Source: Littorina saxatilis (taxonomy: Eukaryota > Mollusca > Gastropoda > Littorinimorpha > Littorinidae). From it: 64,000 nt of DNA. Made by a program: the position numbers and the translations under genes. Below the pieces are notes generated by a model. That model saw only the letters and a list, made by a program, of their open reading frames with translations, did no database searches and was not told where the DNA came from. Shown piece by piece: positions 57,588 through 64,000 of this stretch. Location: NCBI RefSeq assembly GCF_037325665.1, contig NC_090255.1, forward strand, positions 20,823,154 to 20,887,153, written 5' to 3'. Position 1 is the stretch's first letter; every line of letters begins with the position of its first letter.

Positions 57588-58580
57588 GTTTGCTGTGGGC
57601 AGAAGATCAATCAGAACGTACGCTTTGCATGAAACAAGTGTCGCTTGATAGCAAATTCGGGTCACTTCGGGATACCTGATAATTATCCAGGTACAATTTT
57701 ACCGTGACGTGACAACACTTCAGCAACCCGTATTAATCGAAAACACTTTTATATCTGGTCTGATGTCAGCAGTATCTCTTTGGGATATATTTTAAAATCC
57801 GCACAGCGGTTAAGAGTCTGACTGAATGTTAGGGTATTGGTAATAAATACGCTGAAGATAATTATGGTGTGATACTTTGACTCAAACAGACCCGCTGTGG
57901 CTGTCTTCTTCGACACACCAGCATTGGGTTTGTCTCGTCAAAGTTTCGAAATATGATCATGATAATCAGAGACGAGAGATGATGCATGCGTGTCTTCGTG
58001 TTTTCCAAGCCCTGATACTTTTGCTGTGAACTTTTGGATCTTTTTCGTGCGCATGTGTGCACACGGGGGTGTTCGGACACCGGAGAGAGTCTGCACACAC
58101 TGTTGACTTCGAGAAATAAATCTCCCGCCGAACGTGGGGATCGAACCCACGCTACTGACAAAGCCAGCGCGCTACCAACTAACACGGACTTACATTCATC
58201 TCATGTACGTCCGTGCAACTAATAAGCTACGTCCCCGCCGAAGGGTTAAGAGTCGTCTTCTTGCGCAGTAAGGGGCTCCGCTCACATATGTAACTTCAGC
58301 AGGACCGACGACGCACTGCAGATTATCTCAGTCCGCAACACGTTGCACGAAAAGAAAACAGGCCAAGTGCTCGTCATAATTTCTATCGCGGCATAAATAA
58401 TAGGCCGTGCGTCGTCTGTGCCTCTGAAACTGCGCAGGTATATTCTGCCCATAAGACTGCAGTGCGCGCAGAGCAGACGCATTACCCAGGGAGATTGTGC
58501 ATCAATTCTCAACGTAGTTCACAGATGTGACGGCAACACTTTCTGCGACGAAAAGCACAGGACACTGATGAAAAAGCGAG
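57588..58580 (+). repeat. Diverged segmental duplication, copy B, interrupted by a SINE
   Basis: Partner of 54790-55620; the shared blocks are split by the SINE at 57886-58241. Near 58590-58690 follow 'ggtcttag' words like the inverse of the pogo-type MITE at 5024. Confidence 0.5.
57886..58241 (-). mobile_element. tRNA-derived SINE with a rearranged head
   Basis: Body as at 8871. The tRNA head (about 58130-58241) has its A-box region interrupted by about 40 bp containing a small hairpin (CACGGACTTACATT... / GTACGTCCGTG), so it is probably not transcribed. Confidence 0.75.
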
Positions 58581-58716
58581 GTAAAGGAGGTAGTCTTAAA
58601 CTGCAGGGTCTTAATAGGGTTAGAAGTCTTACATTGCGGAGTCTTATGAGGGCAGATGGGTTGAAAGGTGGGGTCTTAGAGGAAAGGTTTCGCTGGATTT
58701 ATTGTATTTGGTTTTT

Positions 58717-59006
58717 TTACACCCCCGGTATAGGGGTGTGTATAGATTTCACTCGATGTGTTTGTGTTCGCAAGTAGATCTCAAGAATGAACGGACCGAT
58801 CGTCACCAAACGTGGTGAACAGGTTCTATACATTCCTGAGACGGTCCTTACAAAAATTGGGACCAGTCAAACACACGGTTAGGGAGTTATTGGTGGATTA
58901 AAATTATACAAGGCCTGGTATAGACGGACACCCCCGTTGGTCAAAGGGAAATAACCATTCTCACTGCCACCAACTGAGAAGGTTATTTCCCTTTGACGGG
59001 GGTGTA
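58717..59006. mobile_element. Repeat with ACACCCCCG ends and a foldback hairpin
   Basis: Starts TTACACCCCCGGTATAGGGG, contains GGACCGATCGTCACCAAACG, and runs into a hairpin: ACACCCCCGTTGGTCAAAGG... (58928-58956) pairs with 58981-59006, with a 3-base bulge. Confidence 0.6.
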
Positions 59007-59042
59007 GTTCCTATCGGAGGAATTTCTTGTTTCTCTTTTTAC

Positions 59043-59890
59043 ATTTAGTCAAGTTTTGACTAAATGTAACGTAGAGAGGGGAATCGAGATGAGGGTCATA
59101 TGGTGTATGTGTGTCTCTGTGTGTGTGTAGAGCGATTCAGACTAAACTACTGGACCGATCTTTATGAAATTTGACATGAGAGTTCCTGGGTATGAAATCC
59201 CCGAACGTTTTTCTCATTTTTTTGATAAAATTAATGTCTTTGATGACGTCATATCCGGCTTTTCGTGAAAGCTGAGGCGGCTCTGTCACGCCCTTATTTT
59301 GCAACCAAATTGGTTGACATTTTGGTCAAGTAATCTTCGACGAAGCCCGGACTTCGGTATTGCATTTCAGCTTGGTGGCTTAAAAATTAATTAATGACTT
59401 TAGTCATTAAAAATCTGAAAATTGTAAAACTATAAAAAGTTTTATAAAACGATCCAAATTTACGTTCATCCTATTCTTCATCATTTCCTGATTCCCAAAG
59501 CATATAAATATGTTATATTTGGATTAAAAACAAGCTCTGAAAATTAAAAATATAAAAATTATGATCAAAATTAAATTGTCCAAATCAATTTAAAAACACT
59601 TTCATCTTATTCCTTGTCGGTTCCTGATTCCAAAAACATATAGATATGCTATGTTTGGATTAAAAACACGCTCAGAAAGTTAAAACGAAGAGAGGTACAG
59701 AAAAGCGTGCTATCCTTCTCAGCGCAACTACTACCCCGCTCTTCTTGTCAATTTCACTGCCTTTGCCGTGAGCGGTGGACTGACGATGCTACGAGTATAC
59801 GGTCTTGCTGCGTTGCATTGCGTTCAGTTTCATTCTGTGAGTTCGACAGCTACTTGACTAAATGTTGTATTTTCGCCTTACGCGACTTGT
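59043..59890 (+). mobile_element. R repeat, copy R7
   Basis: Complete copy with only a short GT tract, closest to R2/R3 in internal sequence. It ends 10 bases before the splice-acceptor-like site of the candidate exon at 59927. Confidence 0.85.
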
Positions 59891-59926
59891 TTTTTTACAG
59901 GTCGACTGGCATCGAATTCATAGACG

Positions 59927-60044
59927 ATGGCACAGTCAGGGCCTCTCGACTTGGCAGCCCTGCTCCCTCGAGAACGACAACAGTGGATGGGAGATGAACT
60001 GCTTCGTGTTTTGGGATTTGTCCAGACAAAGGATAGCCTAACTG
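59927..60044 (+). CDS. Candidate first coding exon of an unknown gene
   Basis: An ATG 5 bases after an in-frame stop opens a 41-codon frame starting MAQSGPLDLAALLPRERQQW and continuing MGDELLRVLGFVQTKDSLT. A weak donor GTTTGT follows at 60045. TTTTTTTACAG directly upstream (to 59900) would make this the second, start-codon-bearing exon after a 5' UTR exon. The residues look like a helical protein N-terminus, but I do not recognise it and see no following exon before the LINE. It could be chance. Confidence 0.3.
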
Positions 60045-60593
60045 GTTTGTAACGTTACTTCTTCATTCTTGGGCTGCAACCCCCGCGTGTTTGGGCGCCT
60101 CAGCTTTGGAGAGTGTAAATTCATTCATAATATGGAGTTAAGATATATGGGTATACCTACATCTAGCTTGTAAGGGTCATATTTAGTTATATTATTAGAA
60201 CTGGAGTTAAGTATTAGAAGTTAGTTTTTGTGTTATACCATGTAAAAGTAAAACTTGTTTTCTTCTTTTTCTTCAAAAAACAAAACAATACGAAACAAAA
60301 ACTAAAGCAAGAAAAAGATAAATGAAGAAGGGTGCTCCCCATCTGAAAAATAAAAGAAAGGAATCGGGCACAAAAAAAAGATGAGTTAGGATATAAGAGA
60401 AACAAAGCACGGTATGTTCGATTTCTTCTCCTTTCGATAACGCAATCACATTGATGATTTTAAAGGTGTAAACTCACAGAAAACGACTAATTTTAATGAA
60501 AACGATTAATTTAAAACAAGTCTTATACGTCACGATCGAGACGCTCCCCAGTGAATTTCCACAATCAATAAACATAGTTCTATTTATGCATAC

Positions 60594-60597
<4 letters not shown>
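60045..60597. other. Unannotated stretch
   Basis: AT-rich; A and T runs near 60270-60310. No gene recognised. Confidence 0.4.

Positions 60598-60678
<81 letters not shown>
60598..60678. repeat. (CT)n microsatellite
   Basis: A pure CT tract of about 80 bases. The Arg/Glu and Ser/Leu frames over it are not genes. It abuts the 5' end of the LINE. Confidence 0.97.
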
Positions 60679-60679
<1 letters not shown>

Positions 60680-60680
<1 letters not shown>

Positions 60681-62078
60681 CATCTCATTTCGCAAGCAGA
60701 CAACCTAAAATCTTGTCTCAATCAGAATGATTCCCTTGATACGGATGATTGTTTTGAAAAATTAAACACATTCTGTGGACAAAAGTTGACTCAAACTGAC
60801 ACGTTATCTATTCCTCCAATTTCAGTGCACGAGGTAGGAAAACTGGTAGAACAAATGGCGAATAAGAAGTCAATGGGTCCAGACAAGATTCCAGTCAAGT
60901 TGCTAAAACTTGCTTTACCTTACATTGTCGATTCCCTAACTTATGTTTATAACCTAAGCATACAACAAAACGTGTTCCCTTCTATTTTAAAGTGTGCAAA
61001 GGTATTACCACTTCCAAAAAATAAGGATCTTACAGACCCAAACAACTTTAGACCTATTTCCCTCTTACCTGTTCTATCTAAACCCTTAGAAAAGCACATA
61101 CAAAAACACCTACTGGCATATATGGAACAAATGAATCTGTTTCATCCTTTTCAGTCTGGATTCCGCTCTAAGCATTCCTGCCACACCGCCTTAAGCTCTT
61201 TATGCGAGACTTGGCTGTCAGCAATAAACAAAGCAGAAATAACGGGAGCGTTGTTTTTGGACTTTAAGAAAGCCTTTGACCTAGTAGATCACTCACTTCT
61301 ACTAAAGAAATTAAAGTGCTATTTAAAAGACGACTCCGCCTGTGCCTTTTTTGAATCGTATCTTTCAAAACGGAAACAGTATGTATCCATTAACTGTAAA
61401 ACTTCGTCAAACGAGTTTGTCAGGAGTGGTGTCCCTCAAGGGTCTGTATTAGGACCTATCTTGTTCTGTATTTATATAAATGATTTACCCCTTCATGTGT
61501 CCGATGAAAAAGTTAGATGTGAGTTCTTCGCGGATGACTCTTCTGTTCACACCAGTCAGAACTTTTGGAATCCGTCAACTCTTCTCTTCAAACAAGTGTG
61601 GATGAAATCACTGAGTGGTGCGTTTCTAATGCAATGATCATTCACCCGATTAAAACAAAGAGTATGGTGATAACCACGAGACAAAAACTCCAATTAAGTC
61701 CTTTACAATTACAACTGTCAGTTGGTTCAACTCAAGTGCAGCAAGTTAGGGAACATAGATTATTGGGTGTTACCATTGATCAAGAGTTGAAATGGCAAAC
61801 TCATTTAAGTAATATTTGCAAATTAGTATCAAAAATTGTGTACCTGTTATCAAAATTAAGGCATTACGCAGATTCTGTAGCACTCAAAATGTTCTATTAC
61901 ATAGAACATTATGTGTACTTTTAACATTGTACGCTAAGTTTTGCTTAGTGCTTGGGATCTTGGTGTTATGTCTCAGTTAAATGTATGCTTTGTATGCTTG
62001 TTGATTTGTGCTAGTTTATTCTATAATGAATTTGTAAAGCGCCTGGAGCCAATTGATGGGACTCGCGCTATAGAAAAG

Positions 62079-62110
<32 letters not shown>

Positions 62111-62560
62111 AATGCCTCATATAAACTTCGCTTTGACACTTTGGGATAACTGCAGTGATGTTCATTTAAAAAGACTCAATTCCCTGCATCGCCGAGCTGC
62201 AAAACTTATTCTGCATGATTTGAATAGGTCCACGGATGATAAACTAAATTATAAAGCTCTTGAATTCCCTCCCCTTGAAAGATCAGTTGACGTTAAACAA
62301 GGCTGTGTTCATGTATAAAATTCTAAATGACGACTGTCCTAAATATTTGCAATCACATTTCAAACATGCCACAAAAAGATATGGGTCCCAAAAAATCATC
62401 CCTCCTATACCTCGCATAGACCTCTACAAATCGAGCTTAACCTTCTCGGGAGCTTTTCTCTGGAACTCCTTCCCCCAACAGATAAGAAATGCAACTTCAG
62501 TGAAAATGTCTTGTTCGATTGTTATTTTGTTGAACATTTTGTACTAGTGTTAACGGATGT
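60680..62560 (+). mobile_element. LINE fragment, L2/CR1-like reverse transcriptase
   Basis: The frame is open from about 60680 (ADNLKSCLNQNDSLDTDD) into a reverse transcriptase. Motifs in order: MGPDKIPVKLLK, NNFRPISLLPVLSKPLEKHI, FQSGFRSKHSCHTA, FLDFKKAFD (catalytic Asp), RSGVPQGSVLGPILF, and FADDSS (catalytic DD) near 61527. A frameshift near 61570 moves the rest to another frame (ITEWCVSNAMIIHPIKTKSM). After a nested insertion the C-terminal part (HINFALTLWDNCSDVHLKRL) follows, with one further frameshift near 62290. 5'-truncated; no endonuclease domain is present. Confidence 0.9.
61922..62109 (+). mobile_element. Retroposon 3' tail nested in the LINE
   Basis: About 190 bp ending GTAAAGCGCCTGGAGCCAAT...GCGCTATAGAAAAG then (TTA)n interrupt the LINE between its thumb and the HINFALTLW segment. 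The GCGC..CTATA..(ATT)n ending is typical of L2/CR1-like LINEs and their SINEs. Confidence 0.8.
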
Positions 62561-62591
62561 GCAGCTGATTTGAGCAACTTTATTAACAGCG

Positions 62592-62724
62592 ATTGTGTTT
62601 TCAGCGTAGCAATAGGGCCCGATATTTAGACGAGACAAGTATAATGCCGACGAATCGAAGACGAGTCGCATTATACTTGTTCGAGTCTAAATATCGGACT
62701 GTATTGCTACGCTAAAAACACAAT
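62592..62724. repeat. Foldback hairpin, ~55-bp arms
   Basis: ATTGTGTTTTCAGCGTAGCA... (62592-62646) pairs with 62669-62724 with few mismatches; the 22-base loop is itself partly palindromic (CGACGAATCGAAGACGAGTC). Confidence 0.85.
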
Positions 62725-63207
62725 AGCGATTATATAGCTGTCCTGACCTTGATTTGTTGTTCCAAACTTACAAAATAACCATTTTTGCGTCGATGCGCTG
62801 ATTTCAGGTTTTGATAGCAGACGCCGTTTCTTATGCGCATTAGTTTTGCGCAGGCGCCACACTGACTTTGGAAAAAAAACTCGATTTGACAACACAGCTG
62901 TTAAACAGCTTTTTATTAGTTCATTCGAATACAACAAAAAGAAGTTTGAGTTTTTTTTAATTTTGAACAAGACTACTTATGAAGAAGACCAAAACACAAC
63001 ATCAACGGAAAACTAGAAACAACTGAAGTAGGCCTACTAGGATGCAACAAGGGGAGGAGAAGAGAACAGCTAATCGCGAGCAGACGACAGCGAAGCTTTC
63101 AGTTTGGGTGAATGGCATTTATACTTGTCTCGTCATGAAGCGAACTTTTCAACATAAGTTATAAACGACTACATGAATGTTAGTGTCATGGGTTGTACAT
63201 CAATACT

Positions 63208-63430
63208 TCACAGGGCCGGACCCAGGGGGGGGTTCCAGGGGTTCCGGAACCCCATCCCTGGAAAAAGCATGTACCTTGCTTTGACTTTTACTAGTTTTAG
63301 CACCAAAACAATGCTGCTCTTAACCCTCAAAACAAGGCCCAGAATGCACCAGATTGCACAGATTTTAACCGTTTTTCAAAACATGTCCGGGGTAGCATGC
63401 CCCCGGACCCCCCTAGTTCGCGCGCCTGCA
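63208..63430. mobile_element. G/C-ended MITE-like repeat
   Basis: It starts CAGGGCCGGACCCAGGGG and ends near GGCCC...CCCGGACCCCCCTAG. It resembles the left part of 15896-16060 (shared GATGCACCAGAT/AATGCACCAGATTG context). No coding capacity. The last 600 bases of the window show nothing else I can name. Confidence 0.5.
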
Positions 63431-64000
63431 ACTGACACAGGCACACAAAAACGGCTGTTCCGTTTTACTCCCCTGTTTGTACTACATCTTTCGACTTTAT
63501 ACAGATTGTGGTGTTTAGGGACAGAAAATAATTGATTTAGTCCTGTTTCATCGGAAAGTTAGCAGAAAAGGGTACGCTATCAACATTTTTAAAGCTGAAA
63601 AACATTCCCGAGAAGAATTTCAAGTTGTCAGTGTATGCTGTTGTCGATTAAAACATCGTGTGGTACAGATGGGTAAACCGGAACCATGCGTCTTTGTTAT
63701 TGCCAATATGCTTTTGGATATTGGCAAAAATGGCCGACTTCCGTAGCATTATGCTTTGATGATCGGAAGAGACCATCCAATCACAGCATCCGAATTCCCC
63801 CACGTGTCCATCAGAATAGCTATATTCCCAAATGAAAGGTATAACTATGTCAATGTAATTTTGTAATTTTTGAGTTCTCCTTATGTAATTCCTTAAATGC
63901 ACATTGTGTTGCACTCCATACAATGTATTTCTGTAATTTTTATATGATTGATATTATATTTTTAATGTGCGTCTGTCTTTATGTGTTGTATAAAGGACAG

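Noticed and set aside
60474-60708. Arg/Glu and Ser/Leu repeat frames
   Set aside because: Pure (CT)n tract.

Overview
This window is repeat-rich, intron-rich animal DNA. The only gene I can name, LACTB2, has an animal-type exon structure. Long GT/CA tracts, tRNA-headed SINEs and one high-copy repeat (seven copies) that I associate with marine snail genomes suggest a gastropod mollusc, possibly a periwinkle-like caenogastropod. The species guess is an inference; nothing here proves it.

Layout. 1-2169: minus-strand start of a broken Ty3/gypsy element with one LTR. 2.2-3.7 kb: two MITE-like elements. 3.86-10.79 kb (+): a complete seven-exon LACTB2 gene (290 codons, all splice phases agree), its introns loaded with MITEs, SINEs and GT tracts. 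10.8-23.1 kb: MITEs, SINEs, a LINE fragment, one orphan minus-strand exon, three copies of the high-copy R repeat (two in an 878-bp head-to-tail array), and a SINE split by a MITE with iterated words. 23.1-33.65 kb (+): a predicted new secreted-protein gene with TATA box, signal-peptide exon, an 8.5-kb first intron and a Thr/Ala-rich tandem-repeat tail. A DIRS-like element (25.9-30.8 kb), a pogo-like fragment and a Helitron lie in that intron. 34.3-39.7 kb: a cluster of non-autonomous Helitrons (hairpin plus CTAG ends) nested with foldback elements. 39.7-46.8 kb: SINEs, two R copies and hairpins. 46.87-53.46 kb: an LTR element whose interior encodes only a Gag-like protein. 53.5-59.9 kb: SINE, palindrome, a 24-bp minisatellite, a diverged segmental duplication and two R copies. 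59.9-64 kb: a possible first exon, an L2/CR1-like LINE with a nested insertion, and a foldback hairpin.

Host genes are few: LACTB2 (metallo-beta-lactamase-fold endoribonuclease), the predicted secreted protein, and two orphan exon candidates. They show no sign of working together. The most striking theme is that several unrelated MITEs are built from one short word iterated in both orientations, and that two repeat families, R and the Helitrons, share a similar motif just after their microsatellite.
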